From NCBI RefSeq assembly GCF_036195325.1, contig NZ_CP108101.1, positions 1 to 64,000 of the forward strand: a stretch of 64,000 bases of DNA, written 5' to 3'. Position 1 is the first letter of the stretch. The number at the start of each line of letters is the position of its first letter. Origin of the DNA: Streptomyces sp. NBC_00234. GTDB taxonomy: Bacteria; Actinomycetota; Actinomycetes; Streptomycetales; Streptomycetaceae. Below the pieces are notes generated by a model. It saw only the letters and a program-made list of their open reading frames with translations. It searched no databases and was not told the origin of the DNA. The position numbers and the translations under genes are program-made. Positions 16,235 through 25,593 of the stretch are shown piece by piece.

Positions 16235-16966
16235 ATGGAATACGAAGTGCCGTTGTCCGGAGGACGCATCACCTCGGGCGTAGTCAGGGTCGGCAACACC
16301 GTCCGGAGGCCGGCCACCGCGTCGTCCTCGTTCGTCGCCGAGCTGCTTGGTGCCCTCCAGCGGAAGGGCTTCGCCGGCGCTCCGCGTCACCTCGGGTTCG
16401 ACAGGGCCGGTCGGGAGATCCTCACCTACCTTCCCGGCCACGTGCCGACCCGATTCAAGCGTTGGACCGATCCCCAGGTGGCTGCCGCCGGCTCCCTGCT
16501 CCGCGCCTTCCACGACGCCACACGTGGCAGCCGCCTGGCCGGTCGGCACCCCGTGGTCTGCCACCACGACCCGGGGCCGAACAACACGGTCTTCGCAGAC
16601 GACGTGCCGGTCGCCTTCATCGACTTCGACACCGCTGCCCCCGGCGATCCCCTCGAAGACCTCGGCTACATGATGTGGACCTGGTGCATCTCCTCCAAGC
16701 CTGACGCTCCGCCCGCTACCGTCCAGGCCGCTCAGGTACGCGTCCTCGCCGACGCGTACGGGCTCGACGCCACCTCCCGCTCATGCCTCATCGATGCCGC
16801 GCTCGACCGCCAGACCCGCAATGCCCAGTGGTGGCGCAGCCACCTCGCGGGCCCTTCCCCGCACGTCGCCGACGACCACGAGATCGCCGGGCGAGTCCGG
16901 TGGTCTGAGCGGGAGTACGCCTACACCTCAGTCAACCGCACGACCTTCGACGCAGCTCTGGACTGA
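16235..16966 (+). CDS. Aminoglycoside phosphotransferase (APH) family kinase
   Basis: A 243-residue protein with the APH/choline-kinase fold signatures: HHDPGPNN at residues 110-117 gives the catalytic HxDxxxxN, and FIDFDTAAPGDPLEDLGY at 129-146 supplies the Mg-binding Asp. ATG 16235 follows GGCAGGATGTAGCC. The family phosphorylates small hydroxyl or amine compounds including aminoglycosides. The N-terminal ATP-binding lobe is short, so the substrate cannot be guessed and resistance should not be assumed. Downstream lies an IS5 fragment on the other strand, overlapping its last codons or just beyond. Intact as far as seen. Confidence 0.8.
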   Translation: MEYEVPLSGGRITSGVVRVGNTVRRPATASSSFVAELLGALQRKGFAGAPRHLGFDRAGREILTYLPGHVPTRFKRWTDPQVAAAGSLLRAFHDATRGSRLAGRHPVVCHHDPGPNNTVFADDVPVAFIDFDTAAPGDPLEDLGYMMWTWCISSKPDAPPATVQAAQVRVLADAYGLDATSRSCLIDAALDRQTRNAQWWRSHLAGPSPHVADDHEIAGRVRWSEREYAYTSVNRTTFDAALD

Positions 16967-16989
16967 CAATCCGGCGTTCTGGCTGCGAT

Positions 16990-17305
16990 CTCTCGGTTTC
17001 GTGCCAGTGGTGCTTGAGGCGATCGCAGCACCGTTCCACTACGTTGCGACGTTTGTAGAGTTGCTTGTCGAAGGCTGACGGGCGACCGCCGAGGCTGACG
17101 CGCCGGAGTCGGTTGCGGGCCTGGTCGGCCCGCTCGGGGATGGTGTGGCCGATGCCGCGCTGCCGAAGCCAGGTACGGATGGCTCTGGAGCTGTAGCCCT
17201 TGTCGCCCAAGACGTGGGCAGGCCGCACTCGGGGCCGTCCCGGGCCGATGCGAGGCACTCGTATCGCTGCCATCACGTTGGTGAACTGGGTGCAATCGGG
17301 TGGGG
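16990..17305 (-). pseudogene. IS5-family transposase middle fragment
   Basis: Reverse strand reads [76 protein letters not shown] and CCDRLKHHW. This covers the second catalytic Asp (GDKGYSS) to the Glu-bearing helix. Both ends are lost: no N-terminus before about 17305 and no normal ATRYDKLA ending. Confidence 0.7.
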
Positions 17306-17624
17306 TGGATGCGGCAGGGCTGGGAGCGGTGTCGGGATTCGCGCGGGATGCGAAGCACTACGGAGTTCGGGCGTCGTTCTGGCTCTGTAGCCTTGATCAA
17401 CATCGTTCAGTCTTGATGTCGCTCGTGCGTTCGTTCTGAGCGATGGCCGGGCCAGGGCGACCGTTCCCTCTCGTCCCTCTGCTGACGGGAGGGAACGTCC
17501 GGTGATGCCGTGCCAGGGAGGGGCTGTGGTGTTCGCTTGAGCTCTGCGAACCCGGAGCGGCCAGATCCTCCCCTCGCGCTGGAGAGTGTCGTGATGGGCG
17601 GGTATCGGTACCCGCGAGCAATCA
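17306..17624. other. Non-coding stretch with one inverted repeat
   Basis: No convincing gene is seen. GTTCCCTC (17463-17470) and GAGGGAAC (17489-17496) are a perfect 8-bp inverted repeat, which may terminate the BP74-like gene transcribed from the right. Confidence 0.35.
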
Positions 17625-18089
17625 CTACGAGCTGGGGATCTCCCTGACCAGGCGGGAGGTCCAGTTGCACCAGATGCGGCCGGGCAGGAAGGGGCCGCCG
17701 ACCTCGTCCAGGTGGTCTTCGACGTAGGGGATGCTCGAGTCGCAGACTTCAATGCCCTGGTCGAAGAAGCTGGTCTGTTCGGGGTCCGCCTGGAAGCTCC
17801 AGCGCGGGTTGTAGGAGGCCGGCCGGGGGATGATCCGCGTGAGCACGTGGGGCTCGTCGTCGGTTTCGCCGCTGATGAGCGCGCGTGCGTGCGCGATTTC
17901 CTTACTGCTCGTCAGCTTGATGACGAACTCCTCGCGCGTGATGTCGGTCATCACGAAGTACGCCGGGTCCGACGCGGCCGCGCGCACCGACCCCTGCAGT
18001 GGAGTGCTGGCCTGAGAGGGCTGCGCCACGGTGAAGGCGAGCACGCCGGCGGCGGCCACGCTGGCTGCCTTGGTGAACACATGTCGCAT
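17625..18089 (-). CDS. Secreted BP74-like (calmodulin-binding-type) protein
   Basis: A 154-residue exported protein. ATG 18089 begins a signal peptide (MRHVFTKAASVAAAGVLAFT..ASA-like). The mature part DPAYFVMTDITREEFVIKLT, then ALISGETDDEPHVLTRIIPR, PASYNPRWSFQADPEQTSFF and LPGRIWCNWTSRLVREIP matches the family annotated in Streptomyces as calmodulin-binding, named after Dictyostelium BP74. Two Cys (VCDSSIPYVE and IWCNW) may form a disulfide. Bacteria have no calmodulin, so the name says little about its job. The gene is monocistronic and intact. Confidence 0.75.
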   Translation of the reverse strand: MRHVFTKAASVAAAGVLAFTVAQPSQASTPLQGSVRAAASDPAYFVMTDITREEFVIKLTSSKEIAHARALISGETDDEPHVLTRIIPRPASYNPRWSFQADPEQTSFFDQGIEVCDSSIPYVEDHLDEVGGPFLPGRIWCNWTSRLVREIPSS

Positions 18090-18548
18090 GAGGGGTCTCT
18101 TCCCGTTCCAGGTCGTCGCACCGATCGCGACTGACTACTGAGAGTATTGAATCAGTAACTTGGTGTGATCGAATTGATCTCAGCGTTTGAGTCGCGGGTG
18201 ACGTTCCCCCTCGCAGCTCACAGCGTCCCGGGCAACATCGCCTTCACCACGCTCCGGCCAGGCCGCCAGGGGCCCCGGATCACGCCATGGCGCGGGCGTT
18301 ACTCAGTGCCACACCCCACCCGGCCGTAGCTATACGAGAACAGGGCCATCTACTCGTCGAGCCGCGGTGCACCAGTCCCGCCTCGGCCGCCAAGGGCATC
18401 TGAAAGAACGTCAGCACGTTCACAAAGGCGCGATTACCGCATAACAGGAATTCGAACCAAAACGCGACACTTAGGTGTATCTACATGGTCGGGTGCCCGA
18501 CCTCGGATAGGTAGTGGATCTCCCCTCTTCCCTGACCGAGGAGCCCTC
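18090..18548. other. Intergenic region between secreted-protein genes
   Basis: Divergent spacer between the BP74-like gene and the lipase gene. It has a more AT-rich patch at about 18140-18180 (TACTGAGAGTATTGAATCAG), a plausible promoter region. No coding sequence or strong palindrome was seen. Confidence 0.4.
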
Positions 18549-19769
18549 GTGCTTTGTCGTCGTGCCCTGGGCGGGCGTGCCGTGGCAGCGTTCACCGCCG
18601 CAGCCTCCGCCGTACTCACCTTCACCGTGCCCTCCGGCGAGGCGGCCGCCGCCGACCAACTGCATACCCAGCGGCAGGCGAGCCGGCCCGCCGCGAACGG
18701 TGACGCGATCAGCTCGGAGCCGGCCGTGTTCTACCTGGACCCACTCAAGGCGATCAAGGTCAACGCGAGCGTGCACCGGATCATGTACCGCACCACCGAC
18801 CGCACCGGGAAGGCCATCGCCGTCACCGGCACCGTGCTCAGCCCCACGACTCCCCGCGCCGGCCAGCGCCCGATCATCGCCTTCTCCCCCGGCACCCAGG
18901 GCCTGGCCGACAAGTGCGCCCCCTCCCGGCAGCTCGCCGACGGCACCGAATACGAGGCGCTGCCCATCAAGAAGCTCCTCGACCAGGGCTACGCCGTGGT
19001 GGTGACCGACTACCAGGGGCTCGGCACGCCCGGAGTCCACACCTACCTGGACCGCGAGGCGCAGGGCCGCGCGGTCCTGGATGCGGTCCGGGCGGCCCAG
19101 CGTCTGGACGCCGTGGATCTGCCGGACGCCGGTCCGGTCGCGCTCTACGGCTACTCCCAGGGCGGCGCCGCGGCAGCGTCCGCGGCCGAGCTGGCCCCCA
19201 CCTACGCGCCCGAGCTGAAGATCAGGGGCGCGGTCGTCGGCGCTCCGCCCGCGGACATGACCAAGGTGGCCGCGAGCATGGACGGCTCGGCCTACGGGGC
19301 GTTCTTCAACTACGCCCTCTCCGGGCTCGCCACCTCGTACGGCATCGACATCGGCCCGTACCTGACCGCCCACGGCAAGCGCGTGACGAACGACCTGCGG
19401 GACAACCTGTGCACGACGCAGGCCCTCGCCAAATACCCCTTCCTCAACTCGCGTTTCCTGACCGTCGACGGGCGCCCCCTGACCGAGCGCCTCGGACGCG
19501 CCCCCTGGGACACCATCGTGGCCGAGCAGCAGCTCGGCAAGCGCAAGCCGGCCGTGCCCGTCCTGCTCTCCCACAGCTCCCTGGACGACGTCGTCCCCCA
19601 GCAGGTCGGCAAGAACCTGGCCGCCGACTGGTGCCGCCTGGGTACAACAGTCAAGTTCTCCAGCAACACCGTCCCCGGCCACATCGCCGCGGCCGAAGCC
19701 ACCAGCACCGAGGGCCTGCCCTGGCTCGCCGACCGATTCCTCAACAGGACCGCACCCACCACCTGCTGA
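18549..19769 (+). CDS. Secreted lipase / alpha-beta hydrolase (LIP family)
   Basis: A 406-residue exported protein. GTG 18549 follows GAGGAG. The signal peptide spans roughly residues 1-35 (AVAAFTAAASAVLTFTVPSGEAAA). The fold is that of secretory lipases: nucleophile elbow GYSQGG with Ser203, VVTDYQGLGTPG oxyanion region at about 151-162, acid in HSSLDDVVP and His in VPGHIAAAE. It likely hydrolyses acylglycerols or related esters outside the cell. Three or four Cys may give disulfides. It is monocistronic and intact; a broken HAD gene converges downstream. Confidence 0.83.
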   Translation: MLCRRALGGRAVAAFTAAASAVLTFTVPSGEAAAADQLHTQRQASRPAANGDAISSEPAVFYLDPLKAIKVNASVHRIMYRTTDRTGKAIAVTGTVLSPTTPRAGQRPIIAFSPGTQGLADKCAPSRQLADGTEYEALPIKKLLDQGYAVVVTDYQGLGTPGVHTYLDREAQGRAVLDAVRAAQRLDAVDLPDAGPVALYGYSQGGAAAASAAELAPTYAPELKIRGAVVGAPPADMTKVAASMDGSAYGAFFNYALSGLATSYGIDIGPYLTAHGKRVTNDLRDNLCTTQALAKYPFLNSRFLTVDGRPLTERLGRAPWDTIVAEQQLGKRKPAVPVLLSHSSLDDVVPQQVGKNLAADWCRLGTTVKFSSNTVPGHIAAAEATSTEGLPWLADRFLNRTAPTTC

Positions 19770-19989
19770 ACCCGGCGTTCCCCCTCTGCCCCGCCTCCGC
19801 AGAGGGGGCATCGCACCTGACGGCTCAAGCCGGGTCTGCCTCGGGGCAGCGCGAACCAGCATGGTCGAAGCTTCGTCGCTGCCCCGGGGGCGGCCCACGC
19901 GGCGTCCTCGGCGGCGGCGCGCCCCACCGCGGTGCCAGATGCCGAGAGCGCTGCACCGGTCGAACGGCAGTCGGTAGGAGAGGCAGGGG

Positions 19990-20270
19990 TCAAGGGATGC
20001 GTATGGTCCAGCTCTCGGGGCGGACGTCGATCACGGGCATGCCGGCGGCGAGAGCGGCGGCGATGCCCTCGTCGGTGTTCTCGAAGGCGAGGCATCGCCG
20101 GGGTGGGGCGGCGAGCTGTGCGGTGGCGTGGAGGTAGGCGTCGGGGCAGGTTTGAGACGGGTGACGTGTTCGCGGGCGACGACGATCGGGAAGAGGTCGG
20201 CGAGGCCGTTCGCGGTGAGGCCGATGCGGACGACCTGCCCGTCGTTGGCCGAGGCCACCGCCAGCAGCAA
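19990..20270 (-). pseudogene. HAD-superfamily phosphatase, C-terminal relic with frameshift
   Basis: Frame one reads LLAVASANDGQVVRIGLTAN, ADLFPIVVAREHVTRLKPAP; frame two continues DAYLHATAQLAAPPRRCLAF, ENTDEGIAAALAAGMPVIDV to a stop at 19990. Motif II (VASAN) and motifs III/IV (KPAPDAY and FENTDEG) identify a beta-phosphoglucomutase-like HAD enzyme. A missing base near 20145 and loss of the N-terminal motif I (DxD) make it a pseudogene. Confidence 0.75.
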
Positions 20271-20365
20271 GGGACGTCACCGGAACCCCGACACCTACCG
20301 CCGTCAGATGACCCGGCAGCTGGTCGTCCGGCGTGCCATTCGCATCAATTATTCGAACAGACGTA

Positions 20366-20738
20366 GCATTACAGTGCGCCCAAGAACGTTGCTCCTCTCG
20401 ACTTCCCGCAGGACCTCCGCGACTCCCAGGAAGCTCTGCACCGCACCCGCGCCGCGTACGAGCAGTACGCCGCGACGCTGCCGTGGTCGGCCGAGCCGAT
20501 GCCGGGCTGGGAGGGCAGCAAGCAGCTCCACTCCGACTACCGGCCGTCGAAGCCCAGCAGTCCCGGGGACACGGAGGAGCAGCGGGTGGAGGTGGCCCGT
20601 TTCCGGGCTGAGCTGCTGGAGCTCTCTGCCGTCGTGTCGACGCATGCCTTCTGGGCGCAGGTGGAGCGGGGCGACCTGGTGCAGGCCCGTATGGCGCTGA
20701 AGCATGCCCATGAGGAGGCGGCGGGCGAGGGGGTAGTG
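20366..20738 (+). pseudogene. Start-less small hypothetical gene
   Basis: After a TAG near 20363 an open frame reads PKNVAPLDFPQDLRDSQEAL, ATLPWSAEPMPGW, LHSDYRPSKPSSPG, FWAQVERGDLVQARMALKHA. This recalls a Streptomyces small-protein family (LDFPEDLR, LPWSVEPM, FWATV.RGDLVKARMALKH). No ATG or GTG exists before codon 46, so the start has been lost at the junction with the HAD relic. It runs in frame into the DUF6233-like part without a stop. Confidence 0.5.
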
Positions 20739-21081
20739 GTGGCTGACCCGACTCAGATATCTCGCCTGGACAAGCTATTGATCACCCGCGAGTACCTGCG
20801 GTTCCAACTGCAACGGCTGGATGAGGCGATCCGGGATCTGAAGGCCCAGGAGGTTCGCGACCGGCATCGTGCGGAGCAGGCGCGGGCGGATCAGGGGGTG
20901 GAAGATCCAGCCGCAGCGCGGTGAGGCGCCGCCCGTGCTGCACCGTGGCGGCTGTGCGACCTACAAGGAGCGGAGCGGGCAGTTGCTCGACCGTGCGCAG
21001 GCGCGGCTGGCGGTGACGCACGAGACGTACGTCGTCATGTGCGAGATCTGCACCCCGCAGACGGATCTCACAGACGGATAG
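20736..21081 (+). pseudogene. DUF6233-like gene with frameshift
   Basis: First frame: SRLDKLLITREYLRFQLQRL and DEAIRDLKAQEVRDRHRAEQ up to the TGA at 20922-20924. Second frame (from about 20875): RGWKIQPQRGEAPPVLHRGG, CATYKERSG, then VMCEICTPQTDL to TAG at 21079-21081. The HRGGC..Y and CEIC..P signature with the RLDKL..AREYL N-terminus matches DUF6233 as I remember it. A one-base change in the linker breaks it. Confidence 0.6.
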
Positions 21082-21630
21082 AGGGGGTGGCAGCGGGAGC
21101 ATGTCGGGGTGAGCTCCAGGCGGTGCCGGCAGCGGTCCTCCAGTGGCTGCTCCGGCTCGCGCGACCCCTGGGCGACCGGCTCGTTGAGCGGGCATGAGTC
21201 GATCACTCCGCGCCCTGGCCGTGGGCCTTACCGCTGCTGCCCTGGTCACCTCGATGGAGGTCTCATCGCTTGGAACATGGAGCAGAATTCCCACTGTTCG
21301 GTGTAGCGGGTCGCGCGGGTGCGGGAGTCGTCGGCCGCCTTGGTGAACGCGTCCTGGAGGTGGCGCAGCCGATCGGCCGTGAGATCGAGGGCTTCCACGT
21401 CAGTGCGGGAGTCCCTCAAGGCCCGTTTCGGCGGACTGAGTGCGCCGGCCATTCGCTTCCTGAAACGCCCTCACGAATGACACCTGACGAGCCTGAGCAC
21501 CCGGCCTGGATCGGCTGGCGCTCAGGCCCGGCTCCGGGCTCTCGCCCGTTGATGGACGCGATCGTCCTCACCGCCCACAGGTCTCGCACGGTGGATACGG
21601 GTCTGTGTGCAGCCTTCCCTTGGCCCGTCT
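21082..21630. other. Recombined debris, no intact gene
   Basis: Several short coding-like scraps but no whole gene. At 21194 an ATG opens MSRSLRALAVGLTAAALVTS, a signal-peptide start, cut off after about 20 codons. The reverse strand between 21452 and 21246 reads LTADRLRHLQDAFTKAADDS, possibly a helical fragment. Neither can be assigned. Confidence 0.35.
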
Positions 21631-22480
21631 CTACCCCCAGGCCCAGTTGGAGTGTCGGCGGGCTGTGGCGATGGCCGGTCGGGCGGTCTTGGGGCGCGGC
21701 TGGAGCCGGTTGCGTACCCGAGGCTTCGTGGTGGGTGTGCTGGTGTCGGTGAGGGTGCGGATGCGGTCGGTGAAGCCGGGGGCGGGCAGGGGCAGGTCGA
21801 GGCCCTCGACGTGGCCGACTGCGGCGGGAACGTAGTCCAGTACCGCGCCGACCGCTGCGGGGACGGCGGCGAAGTCGCTCTTGAGGGCCCCGAGGATGCG
21901 CAGCGCGGTGGGCAGCATGCTGGCGTCGGTGGTTGTCATGGCGCTGAGGGCGTCGCCGACCACGCCGGGCACGTCGTTCGGGGCCAGGTCGGATTCGGTG
22001 TTGGTGGGGTCGTCGGTGGAGGGGAGATCGCTCTGGATCTGTTCGGTCTGTTCGTGCCACCAGCGGGCTTCGCCCTGTTCGCCGAGCGCGAGGTGGTGGA
22101 GGTAGAGGCAGTAGGAGGCGACGGGGTCGCCGGCTCCGGCGGCGTACTGCCACCAAAAGCGGGCGTTCTCTTCGGACTCGCCGAGTTGGAGGATGCAGCC
22201 CAGGACCCGGGCGCCGGGCGGTTCGGGGAGCTGTGGGGTGAGGAAGGTGTCCAGGGTGGCGAGGGCTGTGTTGCGGGTGACGACGGTTTCGCAGAGGGTC
22301 TGCAGGTTCCGCGCCGCTTCGTGTTCGGTCGGTTCCGGCTGAAGTGGAAGTGGCGGGGTGGGGGGGGCGGGGTGGGAGTGTCGAGGCGGGCGAGAAGGCG
22401 GGCTTCGGCCGCCTCGATGTCTTCCTGGGTGTAGGGGGTGGGGACGAGGCGGGCTCGGGCGAGGAACTCCGTGATGTGGG
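21631..22480 (-). pseudogene. Hypothetical gene truncated at its 5' end and frameshifted
   Basis: From about 22480 the reverse strand reads ITEFLARARLVPTPYTQEDI and EAAEARLLARLDTP, then shifts frame (about 22330) and continues EHEAARNLQTLCETVVTRNT, PPGARVLGCILQLGESEENA, RFWWQYAAGAGDPVASYCLY, YVPAAVGHVEGLDLPLPAPG. The ARLVP..YT and GCILQL..ARFWWQYAAGAGD..A.YCLYLHHL pattern recalls a Streptomyces family of unknown function. No start codon survives where it meets the MFS gene. Confidence 0.55.
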
Positions 22481-23519
22481 GAACCTCGCCGCCGGAACGC
22501 TGACAGCCCGCTTCCGCCGCAAACAGCTCCTCGTCGCCGGCTGGCTGATCGGGATCCCCGTACCCTTCGCCCTCGCCTGGGCGCCGTCCTGGGAATGGAT
22601 CGTCGCCGCAAACATCCTGCTCGGCCTCAACCAAGGTCTGACCTGGTCGATGACCGTCAACATGAAGATCGACCTCGTAGGGCCTTCCCGCAGGGGCCTG
22701 GCCACCGGGCTGAACGAGGCCGCGGGCTACACCGCCGTCGGCGCCACCGCCCTGCTCACCGGCTACCTCGCCACCTCCTACGGGCTGCGCCCCGTCCCGG
22801 AACTCATCGGCGCCGTCTTCGTCGCCGCCGGCCTCGCTCTGACCATCGCCGTACGGGACACCGCCGCACACGTCGCCCTCGAACTCGCCCAGCACACCAA
22901 GCCCCTGCCCAACGGTGAGAGCACGGGCCTGGCTGCCACGTTCGCCCGCACCTCCTGGCGCAACCGCTCCCTGCGCGGCGCCAGCCAGGCCGGACTGGTC
23001 AACAACCTCAACGACGGCCTGACCTGGGGCGTCTTCCCCCTGCTCTTCACCGACCACGGTCTCGGCCTCGCCGCCGTCGGCCTCATCAAATGCCTCTACC
23101 CGATCTTGTGGGGCATCGGCCAGATACCCACCGGCCACCTCGCCGACCGCATCGGCCGCAAACCCCTCATCGTTACCGGCATGCTCGTCCAAGCCGCCGG
23201 CCTCGTCCTCGCCCTCACCCTGCTGGACACTCCGCTCCTGGCCGGAATCCTGTCCGCCGTCGCCCTCGGGCTCGGCACCGCCATGGTCTACCCCGCCCTC
23301 ATCGCCTCCGTCTCCGACCACGCCCACCCCACCTGGCGCGCCAACGCCCTGGGCACCTACCGCTTCTGGCGCGACATCGGCTACGCCGCAGGAGCCCTCA
23401 TCGCCGGAATCCTCGGAGATCTCCTCGGCCTGAACGCCACCGTCATCGCAGCCGCCGTCCTCACCGCCGGCTCAGGGCTCCTCGCCGCCCGCTGGATCAC
23501 CGACACCACAAAGCACTGA
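22476..23519 (+). pseudogene. MFS transporter lacking its first helices
   Basis: About 347 residues from GTG 22476 onward: NLAAGTLTARFRRKQLLVAG, then a series of membrane helices, the inter-domain motif HLADRIGRKPLIVTG, and a C-terminus GLLAARWITDTTKH. An MFS protein needs 12 helices; here the first one or two and the native start are missing, at the same point where the leftward gene to 21631 also loses its start. GTG 22476 has a GAGGAA upstream and might give a shortened product, but transport is unlikely. The substrate is unknown. Confidence 0.65.
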
Positions 23520-23521
23520 CG

Positions 23522-23556
23522 GCCCGCGCCCAGCCGAGACAGGGGCCGGCGCGGGC
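23522..23556 (+). terminator. Terminator after the truncated MFS gene
   Basis: GCCCGCGCC (23522-23530) and GGCGCGGGC (23548-23556) form a perfect 9-bp stem directly after the stop codon at 23519. Confidence 0.55.
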
Positions 23557-23896
23557 GGTCATGAACCTCAGCTGTCTGGTGACGAGGATTGACGCTCGGC
23601 GTCGGATGCACTGCCGACGTGGCCGCCCAACCCGCCCGCGGTTACGGAGATGAACTGGCGGAGGCCGGTACCGCCCGCATGCAGTCGCCCGGCCTCGTCA
23701 CTCCGTTCCTCATGACAGTCGGGTCTGCGCTCATGGCGCGGAAGCTGCGCCGCCGCGCGGCAAGTCGGCACTCTGAGCGACCAGAGGTGCGCCTTAACGG
23801 TTTCCTGTGGGTCTGGTCCGCGCCCAGACCTCCGAGAAACCGCCTGTCCAGGAAGAAGACGTTTGACCGCCTTGGCCCTTCATCCGGTCCTTGCCT
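23557..23896. other. Spacer without recognisable gene
   Basis: Open frames exist on both strands but none shows a recognisable protein, ribosome site or motif. It is probably debris between the MFS and amidohydrolase relics. Confidence 0.4.
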
Positions 23897-24310
23897 CTAC
23901 GGGACCAGGTCGGGCAGGCCCGCGGAGGCGAGAACTCCGGCCCGGTCGATGGCGATGCGTCCCTCCTTGAGCACGGCGTGCACATGAGTCGGGTCGGCGA
24001 GGGCGTCGATGTCGTCCAGGGGGTTCGTGCCGCAGACGACGAGGTCGGCGGCCTTGCCGGCGACCAGACTGCCGGTGGTGTCGCCCACGCCGCACAGATC
24101 GGCGGCGTCGGGGGTGGCTGCTCGGATGGCCTGGAGCGGCGTCATGCCGCCGATGCGGACGAGGAGCCCCAGTTCCTTGAGGTTCTGCCCGTGAGGGGCG
24201 ATCAGGCCCGCGTCGGCGCCCATCGCGACACGGATTCCGGCTGATGCCGGCGGCGGAATGCTGCACGGCGGGACGACGAGCCGCCCACCCGCCCCGATCC
24301 GGTGGATGGG
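23897..24310 (-). pseudogene. Amidohydrolase C-terminal relic
   Basis: Reverse strand reads SAGIRVAMGADAGLIAPHGQ, NLKELGLLVRIGGMTPLQAI, RAATPDAADLCGVGDTTGSL, VAGKAADLVVCGTNPLDDID, then a normal end at 23897. This is the last third of a metal-dependent amidohydrolase (imidazolonepropionase/prolidase-like): GADAG carries the late metal-ligand Asp and GSLVAGKAADLVV is the family's C-terminal signature. The N-terminal metal-binding HxH is gone; the sequence before about 24250 is unrelated. Confidence 0.75.
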
Positions 24311-24329
24311 CGGCTCGTAGACGCTGGTG

Positions 24330-25409
24330 TCAGGCGTGGGCCAGAGTCGGGTAGTCGGTGTATCCGGCCTCGCCGCCGCCGTACAGAGTGACCGGGTCGA
24401 TCTCGTTGAGCGGGGCATCGGTGCGCAGGCGCTCGACGATGTCGGGGTTGGCGAGCGCGAAGCGACCCAGCGGGGCGATGTCGGCCAGACCCGCGTCGAT
24501 GTCGTCGGCGATCTGCTCGCGGGTGCGACCGTAGCGGACCACGAGCAGGGCGGTCGGCCACACCTCGCGCAAGGAGCGCAGCAGTTCGTCGTCGCCGACG
24601 TGGTGGACGTGCAGGTAGGCGAGGTTCAAGGGCGCCAGCTCGCCGACCAGGTGGCGGTACTGGGCGCGGACGGCCTCGGTGTCGCCTTCGTCGATCCCGC
24701 CCAGCGGCATGGAGGGGGACAGGCGGATGCCGACCCGGTCCTCGCCGATCTCCTCTGCCACCGCCCGGGCGACCTCAACGACGAGGCGGGAGCGGTTCTC
24801 GACCGAGCCGCCGTAGGTGTCGGTGCGGTGGTTGGCGTTCGGGGAGAGGAACTGGTGCAGCAGGTAGCCGTTGGCGCCGTGGATCTCCACCCCGTCCGCG
24901 CCGGCGGCTATCGCGGAGGCGGCGGCGTGCCGGAAGTCCGCGATGGTGGTCTGGATGTCCTGAATGCTCAGCTCGCGCGGGACCGAGGTCTGCTTCGGGC
25001 CGGTCGCGGTGAAGATGTCCTGGTCGGCGGAGATCGCGGAGGGGGCGACCGGCTGGCGGTGGTGCGGGGTGTTGTCCGGGTGGGACATGCGTCCGACGTG
25101 CATCAGCTGGATGAACAGTGCCCCGCCGCCCGCGTGCACGGCGTCGGCGACCTCGCGCCAGCCCGCGATCTGCTCGGGAGTGTGGATGCCCGGCGTGTTC
25201 GGGTATCCCTGGCCGTCGGCCGAGGGCTGCGTGCCCTCGGTGATGACCAGCCCGAGGGAGGCGCGCTGACCGTAGTAGGTGGCCGCAAGCGGGCCGGGCG
25301 TGCCGTCGGCGTTGGCCCGGCTGCGGGTCAGCGGCGCCATGGCGAGGCGGTGCGGGAGCTCGACACGGCCGAGCTTGAAGGGCTGCCAGAGGGAGGAAGA
25401 CGTGCTCAT
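24330..25409 (-). CDS. Old Yellow Enzyme family alkene reductase (FMN)
   Basis: A 359-residue FMN-dependent NADH:flavin oxidoreductase. It starts SSLWQPFKLGRVELPHRLAM with the APLTRSRA FMN loop (Thr28). Substrate-binding His177 and Asn180 occur in HGANGYL with the proton-donating Tyr182, followed by HQFLSPNANHRTDTYGGSVE, the classic OYE signature. These enzymes reduce activated C=C bonds of enals, enones, maleimides or nitro compounds using NAD(P)H. It is cytosolic and full length. It is divergently transcribed from the TetR gene at 25594, the likely regulator through the shared 184-bp spacer. Confidence 0.92.
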   Translation of the reverse strand: MSTSSSLWQPFKLGRVELPHRLAMAPLTRSRANADGTPGPLAATYYGQRASLGLVITEGTQPSADGQGYPNTPGIHTPEQIAGWREVADAVHAGGGALFIQLMHVGRMSHPDNTPHHRQPVAPSAISADQDIFTATGPKQTSVPRELSIQDIQTTIADFRHAAASAIAAGADGVEIHGANGYLLHQFLSPNANHRTDTYGGSVENRSRLVVEVARAVAEEIGEDRVGIRLSPSMPLGGIDEGDTEAVRAQYRHLVGELAPLNLAYLHVHHVGDDELLRSLREVWPTALLVVRYGRTREQIADDIDAGLADIAPLGRFALANPDIVERLRTDAPLNEIDPVTLYGGGEAGYTDYPTLAHA

Positions 25410-25545
25410 GGGATGCGTGGTCCTTAAGGTCGAGCGTTGGATCGGTCGCCGGTCGCCGGTGTCCGCTGTGGATCAAGAGGGACCGGGCGCGTCGTCGTGG
25501 GACGATGACGGAAAGCCGCATCTGATTCCCATCAGTAACGACTAT

Positions 25546-25559
25546 ACTCATAACTGAGT
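25546..25559. promoter_or_regulatory. Candidate TetR operator between OYE and TetR genes
   Basis: ACTCA-TAAC-TGAGT is a short perfect inverted repeat in an AT-rich patch of the divergent spacer, 34 bases before the TetR start and placed to cover both promoters. The arms are short, so it is a weak prediction. Confidence 0.4.
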
Positions 25560-25593
25560 GCAGTCAGAATAAATTCCCCGAAAGGTACCCCGC

